Source of the DNA: Lactuca virosa
Lineage: Eukaryota; Streptophyta; Magnoliopsida; Asterales; Asteraceae
Direction: 5' to 3'
Assembly (NCBI GenBank): GCA_928212115.1
Contig: CAKMRJ010005523.1
Coordinates: forward strand, 136,652,785-136,716,784
DNA: 64,000 nucleotides
Shown here: piece after piece, positions 11,143 through 23,626 of the stretch
Numbering within the stretch: position 1 is the stretch's first letter
Layout of the letters: each line of letters starts with the position of its first letter
The notes under the pieces: model-generated
Databases searched by the model: none
What the model saw: only the letters and a program-made list of their open reading frames with translations
Told to the model about the DNA's origin: nothing
Program-made: the position numbers and the translations under genes

Positions 11143-11178
11143 GTTAGTGGAGCGTGTGTGGTTAACCGACACACTAAC
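11143..11178. repeat. Third 36-base hairpin unit
   Basis: The same core as at 8558-8676, flanked by perfectly pairing arms GTTAGT (11143-11148) and ACTAAC (11173-11178). It lies 16 bases before the gypsy insertion. Confidence 0.85.
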
Positions 11179-11194
11179 ATGGACTAGTGAGAAT

Positions 11195-13205
11195 TGTAAC
11201 GCCCGTGTTTCTGGGCTAGGCATTAATGTCGCTGTAATAGTCTTGGTTAACCTTTGTAACTCATTTTGAAATAATAAGAATGTATTATTTGAGTATTATA
11301 TGTTTATTGCTTAATTGTGTGATTTAAATGAATTAAGGATAAAAATAAGCGATAAAATAAAATATTAGATAAACTCGATATCGATACATGAAGTTGTAGT
11401 GGTCGTGGCAAGGTTTCCGAATATATAAAGAATGCCAAAATCCGAGTTATAACGAAGAAGTTATGACCTGTCGAAGTTTCGCCACAGAACCGAGAGCGTG
11501 CATAAAAAGAACGTCTAAATCTGACTTCGTATGAGGAAGTTATGACTTTTCTAAGTTTCGACTTAGCGGTATGCAGCCCGAAACTCGAATATGAGATCGA
11601 GTGACTTTTAGCCGAAACAATCTAAGCAAGAATCGAAGATCTCGTCGATAGTAGTCCAACGGTGAAAAGACAGACGAAAACGGACGTCAGATGAAGAAGT
11701 TATGATTTTATAACGGAGTTTTCCTGTCCCGGCCTACTAAAAATAATATAATAAAAATAAAGTCAAAATTAGCCGACGGAGTCTAAATGAAAGTTGTAGA
11801 GCATAGTCTCACCTACGCGTGGATATAAAGAACGTCGAAAACGGAGCTCGTATACGAAAGTTATGAATTTTTGAAGTTCAAGGCACGCATACCAAAGCTT
11901 ATCCGAACTACGCCCTGCGTAGATCTTCGTACGCCCAGCGTACTGCTTGTAGAGGCATTACGCCCAGCGTAATCAGGATTTTCGCCCAGCGTAAATCGAC
12001 GTTTGAGCCCCTATAAATAGAACTCAAGGGCTGTCGAGTTTTGTTGCTCAATTCTTCTCTCTCTCATTATTGCCTAGTTTTGCGTGCAACTTATACCCCG
12101 AAGCCCCGGTATCATTCCCGAGACCCGAAGCAAGTCCCGAAGCCCCGAAGATCCCGAGAAGTAAAGTTTCTGAGCCGAAAATTCTGCCCGCGAGAAGCCC
12201 GGTTTTCAAGAAAAGCATCCCGGTTTTATCGGAAAAGATTATTTTAAGAGGCGAGGTGCTGTTCGATCATTTTCTTATCAAGTGAGTGTATTTTCGTTTT
12301 CTTCTAACACATAGATATGAAGTATTCTTTATAAAATACGTGCTATGTGTTTATATATTATTTGTTTATTTGAACTAGTTGTTGAATGGATGTTTTGTAC
12401 AGGTTTTAAGCTGGATATAAATGTATATATTTTATCTACTAATATGTTGGGTAGAACATGGGTAGACAGTTGGTGTGTGATGAAATAAAATGATGAGAGG
12501 CCTCGATGTTGTTGTTGATCTAGTCATCTAGCGGAGTATGGATGACGACCACAGACTCTTTCTAGACAGTCCAGTGGAACGCTAGCAGACTCATAACCTG
12601 TAGGTGTTGTGAACGATGTCTTCACCGGTGTACTCTATCCCCCTCATGGTTGCCTTTAGGACATTTATTGTTAAGGAAACCCCTTTGCAGTAATGTCCGT
12701 CCCGATGAAAATCCTAGATTAGGTCCCTTGTAATAGTTGTTGTTTTAGGGACATAAAGTGAAGATAACGGGAATGGGTAATCGGGTTATTGTTGGTCGAT
12801 GAACTAAATATAATTATTTATTGTGGGTTGAAAACCCTATATGCTCACCAGGCTCCCAAGCCTGACCCACTCGGTTTCTTTGTATTACAGGTAGTGGCGC
12901 GAGAGCATAAGTTGGATGACATTGTCAAGATATTTTTGGATTATAGACCAGTAGTTATATGTAACTATGTAAGGTCTATGTTGTATTGTTTATGCTTTTG
13001 TGTCTATATCGGAACATGACATCCCGAGTTTTGATATATAATGAAAATACATTTCTTTAAGAAATGCTTTGATAAACCTTATTTTATCATGTATTGTTTT
13101 GGGGACAAATTCCGCAACTCTTTTAATCAAAGGATTACTCTGAAAATTATTTTAAAAGCATAAATTAAATCGGTCTTTTCTGGCCGTGATTTTGGGGATG
13201 TCACA
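11195..13205 (+). repeat. 5' LTR of gypsy element B, 2011 bases
   Basis: Termini TGTAAC and TGTCACA. TATA-like CCTATAAATAGAAC lies near 12010-12023, just after several TACGC..GCGTA motifs (11909-11997). An intron-like unit has donor GTGAGT (start 12282) and acceptor TATTACAG (end 12890), with a hairpin CAGGCT-CCCA-AGCCTG at 12849-12864. Compared with the second LTR it lacks 92 bases between two AACCG repeats. Confidence 0.93.
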
Positions 13206-13207
13206 GT

Positions 13208-13219
13208 TGGTATTAGAGC
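13208..13219 (+). other. Primer-binding site, one base altered
   Basis: TGGTATTAGAGC two bases after the LTR end. The second copy, after the LTR at 18145-20247, has the standard TGGTATCAGAGC (20250-20261). Confidence 0.85.
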
Positions 13220-13574
13220 ATTAGTTTAAGCGAACTAGGAATTTGTAGGATTTCTAGACTTAAACTTAGAATGTTAACTGAAGATTGTGAGATGAATGTC
13301 TGCTAAATTTTAGACACGAGCACTAGTTTATTTTAGGAAAGTTGCCTAAAATGCTTTTATGTGCTAAATATTATATGTTTGCCATATATGATATTATTTG
13401 TTCGGATCTATGGTTTGTTGCCAACCGGATCTGGAGACCTTATGTGTTTAGGATTCTAAGCGTATGACGACGGTATTAGAACTAGCATGTAAACGTTTCG
13501 GAGTGATAAGGATGATTTGATTTTCTATCGTAATTAAGGATCTAAATTCACCTTATTCGGTGTATAGATCAAGA

Positions 13575-14537
13575 ATGGCAAGAACAAGATGCGGAGTTGG
13601 AAACGCGAACGAAAACAGGAATCAACCACCTGTAATCGAGCAAATACCTGTTGTAGCTGCTGCACCTGAGCCGGTGACAATGGCTGGTGTACAATTGATG
13701 ATTCAGACGATGTTGGATTGTCAGATGGAAGAAACTAGACGTCTGCTTCAAAAAAATCGTGAAGAACTTTCAATTCAAGTTGAAGAGCCCGAAGTGAATG
13801 GAGGGTCGTCGGAAGGAGGTAACTTTAGTGGGACTATTGGTCAAGCCAACCCACCAATTGTTAGACAAAACAATCGTGATGGAGGAAATGATGGAAGAGG
13901 ATGTAAATACAAAGATTTTATGGCATCTAAGCCACCATGTCTATCCGGAAGACCGACGCCGGTGCAAGTTATGGAGTGGATCTCCGAAATGGAGACAATG
14001 TTTGAAAGTTCCGAATGCAGCAACAGGCAGAAGACCGCTCTTGCGATCCCTTTGTTAAAATCTGGCGTGTTGAGTTGGTGGAAGTTGTTAGCTGACTCTA
14101 TGCCCAAGGGAGAAGCGAGCAGGATGTCTTGGGAAGACTTTGTGGAACAACTGAAACTGCAATACTGCTCCGAGCAGGACCTTCTGGAAATCAATAATGA
14201 GTTTCAGAATTTGAAGAAGGGAAAAATGAGCGTTACTGAATACGCTGCAAGTTTCACAGAAAAGATGAAGTTTATTCCATATTTAGTTCCAACTGAACTG
14301 TCAAAGGTCAATAAGTTTGTCCTCAGACTACCAGCGGACTATGGTCCAATGGTTAAGCAAGCAACCACATTGAAAGCCGCCATCTGGGCTGCTAAGAATG
14401 TTGAGACTCAGATCAGGGAGAAGGTTCTGGAGAGATCAGAGGGTGGTGAGAAGAGGAAGTTTGATGGGCCTTCAGGGTCCAACAATAAAAAGAAATTCTC
14501 GAAGTCTGGTTCGAGAGGGGGAGGAGGTGAAGCGTAA
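13575..14537 (+). pseudogene. gag of gypsy element B, ends by frameshift
   Basis: The start at ATG 13575 (MARTRCG) is preferred over the upstream ATG at 13560 because the same start is kept in the second internal copy (20617). The frame covers a typical plant gypsy gag: a low-complexity N-terminus, then the capsid-like retrotransposon gag domain (FMASKPPCLSG, then WWKLLADSMP, SWEDFVEQLKLQYCS and YAASFTEKMKFIPY). A frame change in a GGGG-rich stretch near 14515-14535 moves the zinc knuckles and protease into the next frame (14398-17115). In Tekay-type elements gag and pol normally share one frame, so this is probably a mutation. Confidence 0.85.
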
Positions 14538-17115
14538 GTGGTGCGACAAATGCAAGAAGAAGCATCATGGGAAATGTGATGGGGAAGTCGCATGCTTCAA
14601 ATGTGGAAAGCCAGGGCACTATGCCAACGAATGCACCCTCACCAAGAAAGTTTGTTATGGGTGTGGGGAGGAGGGGCACATCTCGAGGGATTGTTCGAAA
14701 AAGAAGGAGGCAGCAAAACCCAACATTCCACCAAAGCCGAAGGCGAGAGCCTTTCAGATGACACTGGAAGCTGCTAAAGAAGAAGCTGATGTCGCTTCAG
14801 GTACCTTTCTCGTAAACGAATTGTCTGCCCAAATTTTATTTGATTCTGGAGCCAACTACTCCTTTATTTCGCATGAATTTAGTAGAAAACTAGCTTTGCC
14901 TGTCGATAGACTAGATAATGCTTTATTAGTCGAAGTTGCTAGTGGCAAGTTTGTACCTGTTAGCCATTGTATGAAAAACATCTTAATTGATTTGAATGGG
15001 AATAAGTTCCACGAGGAATTATTGCCTATTGAGTTAAATGGTTTCGACATTGTGCTGGGAATGGATTGTCTTAGCGCCAATGATGTCGAGATATTATGCA
15101 AGAAAAAGATAGTAAAAGTAAACCCGCTAGGGAAGGAGTCATTTATGGTGTATGGGGACAAACGCAGGGTAAATTCTGGAATCATTTCTCTAATGAAAGC
15201 CAGAAAGTGTTTGGCCAAAGGATGTACATCATATTTGGCATTCGTGATTGACGCAAAGAAGGAGAAAAAGGAGATGCAGAGCATTCCTGTCGTGTGTGAT
15301 TATCTGGAAGTATTTCCCGAAGATCTTCCTGGATTACCGCCTGATCGACAAGTAGAATTCTGTATTGACTTGTTACCAGGAACCACGCCAATAGCAAAAG
15401 CACCTTACCGATTAGCACCAACAGAGATGAAGGAGCTGATGATGCAACTTCAGGAGTTATTGGACAAAGGTTCCATAAGACCTAGTTCATCACCCTGGGG
15501 AGCTCCGGTGTTATTCGTGAAAAAGAAAGACAGGAGTATGAGGATGTGCATCGATTACAGAGAGTTGAACAAGGCAACAATAAAGAATAGATATTCGTTG
15601 CCAAGGATTGATGACCTGTTCGATCAACTACAAGGTTCAAGTTATTTTTCAAAGATCGACCTAAGGTCAGGATATCATCAGCTGAAAGTAAGAGAGCAGG
15701 ATATCGAGAAGACTGCATTCAGAACACGATATGGACACTACGAGTTTTTGGTTATGTCGTTTGGACTAACCAATGCTCCAGCAACATTCATGGATTTAAT
15801 GAACAAAGTTTTCAATCCGTTCCTTGATAAATCTGTGACAGTGTTCATAGATGACATTCTGATTTATTCGAAAAGCCAAGAGGAGCATGGCAGACACTTG
15901 CGAGAAGTGTTGGAAGTCTTGAAGAAGGAGAAGCTGTATGCTAAGTTCTCCAAATGTGATTTTTGGATTCGAGAAGTCCAATTCTTGGGTCACGTGGTCA
16001 ACCAAGAAGGAATAATGGTTGATCCAGCAAAGATTGAAGTTGTGATGAAGTGGGAACAACCAAAAAGTCCCACAGAGATCCAAAGCTTTTTGGGATTAGC
16101 TGGATATTACCGAAGGTTTATCCAAGGCTTTTCTTCGATCGCTACTCCATTAACAGCTTTGACTCACAAAGGACCTACTTATGCTTGGAGTGATAAACAC
16201 AAAGAAGCATTCGAGTTGCTAAAGAAGAAGCTATGTGAAGAACCGATTCTTTCTTTACCCGATGGAGTTGAAGACTTCGCTGTCTATAGCGATGCGTCTG
16301 GTGTTGGGTTGTGTTGTGTTTTGACCCAAAGAGAAAAGGTGATAGCATATGCATCTCGACAGCTGAAAGAGCATGAAAAGAACTACCACACTCATGATTT
16401 GGAGTTGGCAGCAGTAGTATTTGCTCTAAAGATATGGAGGCATTACCTCTATGGCTCGAAGTGCAAACTTTTCACTGATCATAAGAGTCTCCAATATCTC
16501 TTTAGTCAGAAGGAAATGAATATGAGGCAAAGACGCTGGCTAGAATTACTTAAGGTCTACGACTGTGAGATACTTTACCACCCCGGTAAAGCAAATGTTG
16601 TTGTTGATGCTCTCAGTCGAAAAGTCAATCTTAAAAGAAAAAGGCCAAGAGCGTTGAGAATAGAAGTTGTCTCGACAATTGTGGAAAGTATAAAGAAAGC
16701 TCAAGAGGAAGCTTCAGAAAAGAATGACCAAAAGGAGGAACGTTTGGGCAAAACGTTAGTGTTTGGTACAAACGGTCATGGACTGAAGGTATTCCAAGAT
16801 CGTATTTGGGTACCCAAGTCAGGAGGAATAAGAGATCTTCTGATGGAAGAAGCTCACAAAACCATGTACTCAATTCATCCTGGCAGCACTAAAATGTATA
16901 GGGACCTAAAACCCTATTACGGGTGGCCGACGATGAAGCTCGACATTACGAAGTATGCGGCAGAGTGTGTGACCTGTGCGAGAGTCAAGGCACAACATCA
17001 GAAACCATACGGGAGTTTAGAACCTTTACCTATGCCTATGGGTAAGTGGGTAGACATCACCATGGATTTTGTCACTAAACTGCCCATAACAAAGAATGGT
17101 CACAACATGATTTAG
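14398..17115 (+). pseudogene. Zinc knuckles, protease, RT, RNase H and integrase start of element B
   Basis: This frame carries three CCHC-like knuckles (CDKCKKKHHGKC, CFKCGKPGHYANEC, CYGCGEEGHISRDC), the aspartic protease box LFDSGANYSF, RT with FVKKKD, LPRIDDLFDQL and the catalytic FIDDIL, RNase H (YSDASGVGL) and the integrase HHCC region (HKTMYSIHPG, then CVTC). It stops at TAG 17113-17115 at a position where the related element at 1-2566 has tryptophan (IVDRLT context), so one base change probably made the stop. The knuckles are all intact, unlike in element C. Confidence 0.9.
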
Positions 17116-17177
17116 GTGGTCGTCGATTGCTTCACTAAGAGTGCGCACTTCATAAAAAAGCCAATGAGAAATGGTAT

Positions 17178-17945
17178 ATGGATAAGCTTGCGAATTCTTA
17201 CGTGAAGGAAATTGTGAGGCTTCACGGTGTTCCGTTAACAATTGTATCGGATCGTGACAGCCATTTCACCTCAAGATTTTGGAAAAGTCTACAAGAGGAA
17301 TTAGGTACCAACTTGTGTTTAAGTATAGCTTACCATCCACAGACTGATGGCCAGAGCGAACGAATGATACAAACACTTGAAGATATGTTGAGAGCATGTA
17401 CCCTGAAATTCCAAGGTAACTGGGACGAACATTTACCTTTGGTAGAATTTTCCTACAATAATAGTTTCCACTCGAGCATAAAGATGGCACCTTATCAAGC
17501 TTTGTACGGACAGAAGTGTCGTACGCCGTCTTGTTGGCTTGAGGCTGGGGAAAAGCAGTTTATGGGACCAGAGATAGTCCATCAAACTGCTGAAAAGCTG
17601 AAAATAATCAGGGAAAGAATGTTAGCAGCTCAGGATCGTCAAAAGAGCTATGCTGACAACAAGCGAAGACCGATGACTTTTGAAGTTGGAGATTCGGTTT
17701 TGCTTAAAGTCTCGCCATGGAAGGGACTTATAAGGTTTGGCAAAAGGGGAAAGTTAAGTCCAAGGTTTATTGGACCGTTTAAAGTTCTTCAGAGGATTGG
17801 GAACCAAGCTTACAAGCTCGAATTACCCGAAGAACTGAATGGAATTCATAACACTTTCCATGTGTGTTATTTGAGGAAGTTCACGGGAGAAGTTCCCGAT
17901 ATAATTCCAATTTCTGAGTTAGAATTGATCAGAACAAAAGGTTAA
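17178..17945 (+). pseudogene. Integrase core of element B
   Basis: Resumes after a frame change near 17150. It shows IVSDRDSHFTS, HPQTDGQSER, the GPF-like region (KVSPWKG, then IGPFKV) and FHVCYLRKF. It stops at 17943-17945. The following chromodomain-like segment lies in another frame (about 17946-18108; VRWKHTNGPNLTWETE), so at least two lesions separate the parts. Confidence 0.88.
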
Positions 17946-18108
17946 TTGAAGAATCAGAGGCAATCGTTGACCGAAAGACTAAGAAGTTGCGACGCAAGAT
18001 GGTCGAATTAGTGCTTGTCCGTTGGAAACATACGAATGGGCCAAATCTCACCTGGGAAACGGAGAGTGACATGATGAGTCGCTATCTGCATTTGTTTGTT
18101 GATGTGTG
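17946..18108 (+). pseudogene. Chromodomain-like tail of element B pol
   Basis: In a frame shifted from the integrase, the segment reads VDRKTKKLRRK, VRWKHTNGPNLTWETE and YLHLF before TGA at 18106-18108. Such tails at the end of integrase define chromoviruses and are thought to guide insertion to chromatin marks (family knowledge). A purine tract (AAGGTGGAGAGAAT, 18131-18144) follows. Confidence 0.75.
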
Positions 18109-18144
18109 ATTCCGGGGACGGAATCATTCTAAGGTGGAGAGAAT

Positions 18145-20247
18145 TGTAACGCCCGTGTTTCTGGGCTAGGCATTAATGTCGTTGTAATAGTCTAGGTTAA
18201 CCTTTGTAACTCATTTTGAAATAATAAGAATGTATTATTTGAGTATTATATGTTTATTGCTTAATTGTGTGATTTAAATGAATTAAGGATAAAAATAAGC
18301 GATAAAATAAAATATTAGATAAACCCGATATCGATACATGAAGTTGTAGTGGTCGTGGCAAGGTTTCCGAATATATAAAGAATGCCGAAATCCGAGATAT
18401 AACGAAGAAGTTATGACCTGTCGAAGTTTCGCGACAGAACCGGCACGACACTGTATGACATAAAATACGAATTTATGATAGAGCGATATTTAGACTTAGT
18501 GATCTAAACGGAAGTCAAAGAGTTCGTTAAACCGAGAGCATGCATAAAAAGAACGTCTAAATCTGACTTCGTATGAGGAAGTTATGACTTTTCTAAGTTT
18601 CGACTTAGCGGTATGCAGCCCGAAACTCGAATATGAGATCAAGTGACTTTTAGCCGAAACAATCTAAACGAGAATCGAAGATCTCATCGATAGTAGTCCA
18701 ACGGTGAAAAGACAGACGAAAACAGACGTCAGGTGAAGAAGTTATGATTTTATAACGGAGTTTTCCTGTCCCGGCCTACTAAAAATAATACAATAAAAAT
18801 AAAGTCAAAATTAGCTGACGGAGTCTAAATGAAAGTTGTAGAGCATAGTCTCACCTACGCGTGGATATAAAGAACGTCGAAAACGGAGCTCGTATGCGAA
18901 AGTTATGAATTTTGAAGTTCGAGGCACGCATACCAAAGCTTATCCGAACTACGCCCCGCGTAGATCTTCGTACGCCCAGCGTACTGCTTGTAGAGACATT
19001 ACGCCCAGCGTAATCAGGATTTACGCCCAGCGTAAATCGGGGTTTCAGCCCCTATAAATAGAACTCAAGGGCTGCCGAGTTTTGTTGCTCAATTCTTCTC
19101 TCTCTCTCATTATTGCCTCGTTTTGCATGCAACTTATACCCCGAAGCCCCGGTATCATTCCCGAGACCCGAAGCAAGTCCCGAAGCCCCGGAGATCCCGA
19201 GAAGTAAAGTTTTCGAGCCGAAACTCTGCCCGCGAGAAGCCCGGTTTTCAAGAAAAGCATCCCGGTTTTATCGGAAAATATTATTTTAAGTGGCGAGGTG
19301 CTGTCCGATCATTTTCTTATCAAGTGAGTGTATTTTCGTTTTCTTCTAACACATAGATATGAAGTATTCTTTATAAAATACGTGCTATGTATTTATATAT
19401 TATTTGTTTATTTGAACTAGTTGTTGAATGGATGTTTTGTACAGGTTTTAAGCTGGATATAAATGTATATATTTTATCTACTAATATGTTGGGTAGAACA
19501 TGGGTAGACAGTTGGTGTGTGATGAAATAAAATGTTGAGAGGCCTCGATGTTGTTGTTGATCTAGTCATCTAGCGGAGTATGGATGACGACCACAGACTC
19601 TTTCTAGACAGTCCAGTGGAACGCTAGCAGGCTCATAACCTGTAGGTGTTGTGAACGATGTCTTCACCGGTGTACTCTATCCCCCTCATGGTTGCCTTTA
19701 GGACATCTATTGTTAAGGAAACCCCTTTGCAGTAATGTCCGTCCCGATGAAAATCCTAGATTAGGTCCCTTGTAATAGTTGTTGTTTTAGGGACATAAAG
19801 TGAGGATAACGGGAATGGGTAATCGGGTTATTGTTGGTCGATGAACTAAATATAATTATTTATTGTGGGTTGAAAACCCTATATGCTCACCAAGCTCCCA
19901 AGCCTGACCCACTCGGTTTCTTTGTATTACAGGTAGTGGCGTGAGAGCATAAGTTGGATGACATTGTCAAGATATTTTTGGATTATAATCCAGTAGTTAT
20001 ATGTAACTATGTAAGGTCTATGTTGTATTGTTTATGCTTTTGTGTCTATATCGGAACATGACATCCCGAGTTTTGATATATAATGAAAATACATTTCTTT
20101 AAGAAACGCTTTGATAAACCTTATTTTATCATGTATTGTTTTGGGGACAAATTCCGCAACTCTTTTAATCAAAGGATTACTCTGAAAATTATTTTAAAAG
20201 CATAAATTAAATCGGTCTTTTCTGGACGTGATTTTGGGGATGTCACA
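18145..20247 (+). repeat. Second (middle) LTR of element B, 2103 bases
   Basis: Near-identical to 11195-13205 but retains the 92 bases missing there (between AACCG at 18438 and AACCG at 18530). Donor GTGAGT starts at 19324 and the acceptor ends at 19932. It is followed not by host DNA but by a primer-binding site and a second internal region. Confidence 0.93.
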
Positions 20248-20867
20248 GTTGGTATCAGAGCATTAGTTTAAGCGAACTAGGAATTTGTAGGATTTCTAGA
20301 CTTAAACTTAGAATGCTAACTGAAGATTGTGAGATGAATGTCTGCTAAATTTTAGACACGAGCACTAGTTTATTTTAGGAAAGTTGCCTAAAATGCTTTT
20401 ATGTGCTAAATATTATATGTTTGCCATATATGATATTATTTGTTCGGATCTATGGTTTGTTGCCAACCGGATCTGGAGACCTTATGTGTTTAGGATTCTA
20501 AGCGTATGACGACGGTATTAGAACTAGCATGTAAACGTTTCGGAGTGATAAGGATGATTTGATTTTCTATCGTAATTAAGGATCTAAATTCACCTTATTC
20601 GGTGTATAGATCAAGAATGGCAAGAACAAGAAGCGGAGTTGGAAACGCGAACGAAAACAAGAATCAACCACCTGTAATCGAGCAAATACCTGTTGTAGCT
20701 GCTGCACCTGAGCCGGTGACAATGGCTGGTGTACAATTGATGATTTAGACGATGTTGGATTGTCAGATGGAAGAAACTAGACGTCTGCTTCAAAAAAAAT
20801 CGTGAAGAACTTTCAATTCAAGTTGAAGAGCCCGAAGTGAATGGAGGGCCGTCGGAAGGAGGTAACT
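20248..20867 (+). pseudogene. Second, truncated internal copy with gag start
   Basis: A copy of the leader and gag start (ATG 20617), matching 13206-13826. It has an in-frame TAG near 20746-20748 (CAG in the other copy) and an extra A in an A-run near 20793-20800. It breaks off at ACT (20865-20867), which is shared with the LTR sequence that follows. This points to a deletion through 3-base microhomology. Confidence 0.9.
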
Positions 20868-21515
20868 CTTTCTAGACAGTCCAGTGGAACGCTAGCAGGC
20901 TCATAACCTGTAGGTGTTGTGAACGATGTGTTCACCGGTGTACTCTATCCCCCTCATGGTTGCCTTTAGGACATCTATTGTTAAGGAAACCCCTTTGCAG
21001 TAATGTCCGTCCCGATGAAAATCCTAGATTAGGTCCCTTGTAATAGTTGTTGTTTTAGGGACATAAAGTAAGGATAACGGAAATGGGTAATCGGGTTATT
21101 GTTGGTCGATGAACTAAATATAATTATTTATTGTGGGTTGAAAACCCTATATGCTCACCAGGCTCCCAAGCCTGACCCACTCGGTTTCTTTGTATTACAG
21201 GTAGTGGCGCGAGAGCATAAGTTGGATGACATTGTCAAGATATTTTTGGATTATAGACCAGTAGTTATATGTAACTATGTAAGGTCTATGTTGTATTGTT
21301 TATGCTTTTGTGTCTATATCGGAACATGACATCCCGAGTTTTGATATATAATGAAAATACATTTCTTTAAGAAATGCTTTGATAAACCTTATTTTATCAT
21401 ATATTGTTTTGGGGACAAATTCCGCAACTCTTTTAATCAAATGATTACTCTGAAAATTATTTTAAAAGCATAAATTATATCGGTCTTTTCTGGCCGTGAT
21501 TTTGGGGATGTCACA
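20865..21515 (+). repeat. Third, partial LTR of element B (3' 651 bases)
   Basis: Corresponds to 19597-20247 of the middle LTR with exactly equal length (651), ends GATGTCACA and meets the TSD AGAAT. It includes the acceptor and the hairpin before it. Confidence 0.92.
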
Positions 21516-21520
21516 AGAAT

Positions 21521-23626
21521 GGCAAAAGGTCTAAACATTATGATTACGGCATACATCTTCGTAATTGTTTAGACACACATGTGAGCTATCTAAGGAAGGG
21601 TGTATGATTTTGATAAAGTCTTATCAAAGCGTCTCGTATCAGAAATCTGAACTTTGGTAAGAAAGTCAATAAGTATTGATTTCTAGAAGTCCAAATGATT
21701 TCTGGATTCATGTCAAAGCTAGTGGGAGCATAAGTGTTATGCTAATAATTATCATGTTAGTGGGAGCATGATTATTATGTTAGGTGTTGAAAATTAGCAA
21801 TGTTAATTATAGAAAACAAAAGTTTCAAGTTGCAACGTTGCAGAGTTTGGAAAGTTGTTTTGCTATAATTAAGGGAGAGGAAATTATACTTCATCCCAAT
21901 TCTAAAAGCTTAGATTGTGAGTCTTTAATCAAATTTAGTCATGATTACATTATTTGCATTCTAAAATTCGATTATGATTACGGCATCCCTTTTCATAATT
22001 CGAATTATGAGAACATGGAAAATAGAAATAGAAATATTATAGCAAAAGATTGGTCTAATATCATGTCTTTATGTGAGACATCATGAATCGTGTCCCATAT
22101 GCTTTGGATATAGGATCGATTACATGTGTTGTAATATTCATCCGTTCTAATTTTTCCAAATGCCTAGGGCATTAAGAAGGAAAAATGAATAGAACTGGAT
22201 ATGACTAAAATGATTAAGCAATTATCGAGGACATTCTGAGGTTTACCAAAGATTGGTTGCTCATGGACGGTTGGAAGTATAGTGTTAATTTTTGGAAAGA
22301 CCATATTAACATATTTTGAAAAGAGGCAACTCTTGTTCAGAAGTGATAGTCAAAAATGGGAATATGGAAATGTTTCCATAGGTGGAAGTTGTTCTTCAAA
22401 TCTGTGTAAGAAAACTTAATGCAAGAAGGATGTTCAAAGGAATGTACTTTGAATGTGAGACTTCGTTTCCATGGAACTGCTCTCCATTGGAATACTTTGT
22501 AATGTCTGTTGTCGAGTCTTTGTGACTTTTGTGCATAGTCATTACAAAAGGATCAATGCATATAAGTTTAGAATCTAACAAATTTCAGTAAATGACAAAG
22601 AATCTTGTATTCTTACATTTGCGATAAGGATTTGGATTTGTGAAATGAGTATCATTTGAAATGTTGTCAATTGATCTATTCCACAAACAAATGACCATAG
22701 GTAAACATAGTGTGCATGCTTGGAGTATGGGATAACTATTGTTTTGATTCAAGTATAAAGTTGATTATTCGAAACATTATACAATGAATAATGAGTAATC
22801 AATATGGTGATTAAATAAAAGGTGTTTTATTTACTCTCACAAGTATTGGGGCCATATAGGATTAGTATTATTCTTGTGTTTCACTTTGCATGTTCTGACT
22901 TCCCGAATAACTAGGTTATTTAAATCCTCCACAGTCAATCATACTTTGGAAGTAGATATGAATCAAGACTGTCATGAATTGGGCTTGTAGATGTCTAAGG
23001 TGTTTAGACATAGCAAAAGTTGCTGCAACATTCATGAGTGCTCATAAGTTCTGAGTATTGGATTAAACCCACGCTCACTTGTATCACTTCATGGATTTTA
23101 TCTCGAGTGATCGTGAGACGGTAATATCATATAAGTCTTCAAACCTAGAGATATGAGTTGTTGACTATGAGTTGGTTGTACATTGATTGTACGAAAACGC
23201 ATCAGTAACTTGATGTTATAAAACGTGCCTTTGTGTATGATTCAACAAGTAGTTAGTACAAGCATATGAGTTGAAGTTTATCCATTCCTTTTACCCTTGG
23301 ATGGATAAAAGTGATATCTGTGGGCCCCTCGATGATTTAGTGATGACAAACGTAAGTGCTCAGCCGGGCCTGGACTGTTTTGATTTGTTTAATTAGTCGG
23401 TCGTCATAAATAGGAAATCAGGAAACAACAGATGGACAGATAGAATGATTATAATCCAAGTCTCAGTCATATGATATCTAGAATGGAGGAATATATGATC
23501 CCTTATCTAATGGACATGTCATTGACTAGGTCAGAGTTCGATAGCGGCTTTTAAGAGCTACGATTGCTAGTCGGGTTTTGGAGTCGTACTTGCAATAATA
23601 GTTTTAGACTTATCCAAGTGGGAGAC
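21521..23626 (+). mobile_element. 3' internal part of the host copia element
   Basis: Continuation of the copia sequence after the TSD AGAAT. Short open stretches (for example 21784-22086) give no confident domain; the region is probably decayed pol plus the 3' noncoding segment. It ends in the polypurine tract AAGTGGGAGAC (23616-23626), directly before the copia LTR. Confidence 0.6.

Larger units (their letters stand above)
11195..21515 (+). mobile_element. Ty3/gypsy element B in an LTR-internal-LTR-internal-LTR arrangement
   Basis: The outer ends are TGTAACGCCCG (11195) and GATGTCACA (21515), flanked by a perfect 5-base TSD AGAAT (11190-11194 and 21516-21520). This shows one insertion event. 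Inside are a complete LTR (11195-13205), an internal region with gag and pol, a second complete LTR (18145-20247), a second but truncated internal copy (20248-20867), and the 3' 651 bases of a third LTR (20865-21515). Confidence 0.93.

Noticed and set aside
12789..13019. 76-codon frame, identical at 21099-21329
   Set aside because: It lies wholly within the LTR of element B, starts in the intron-like part and has no domain; duplicated because the LTR is duplicated.
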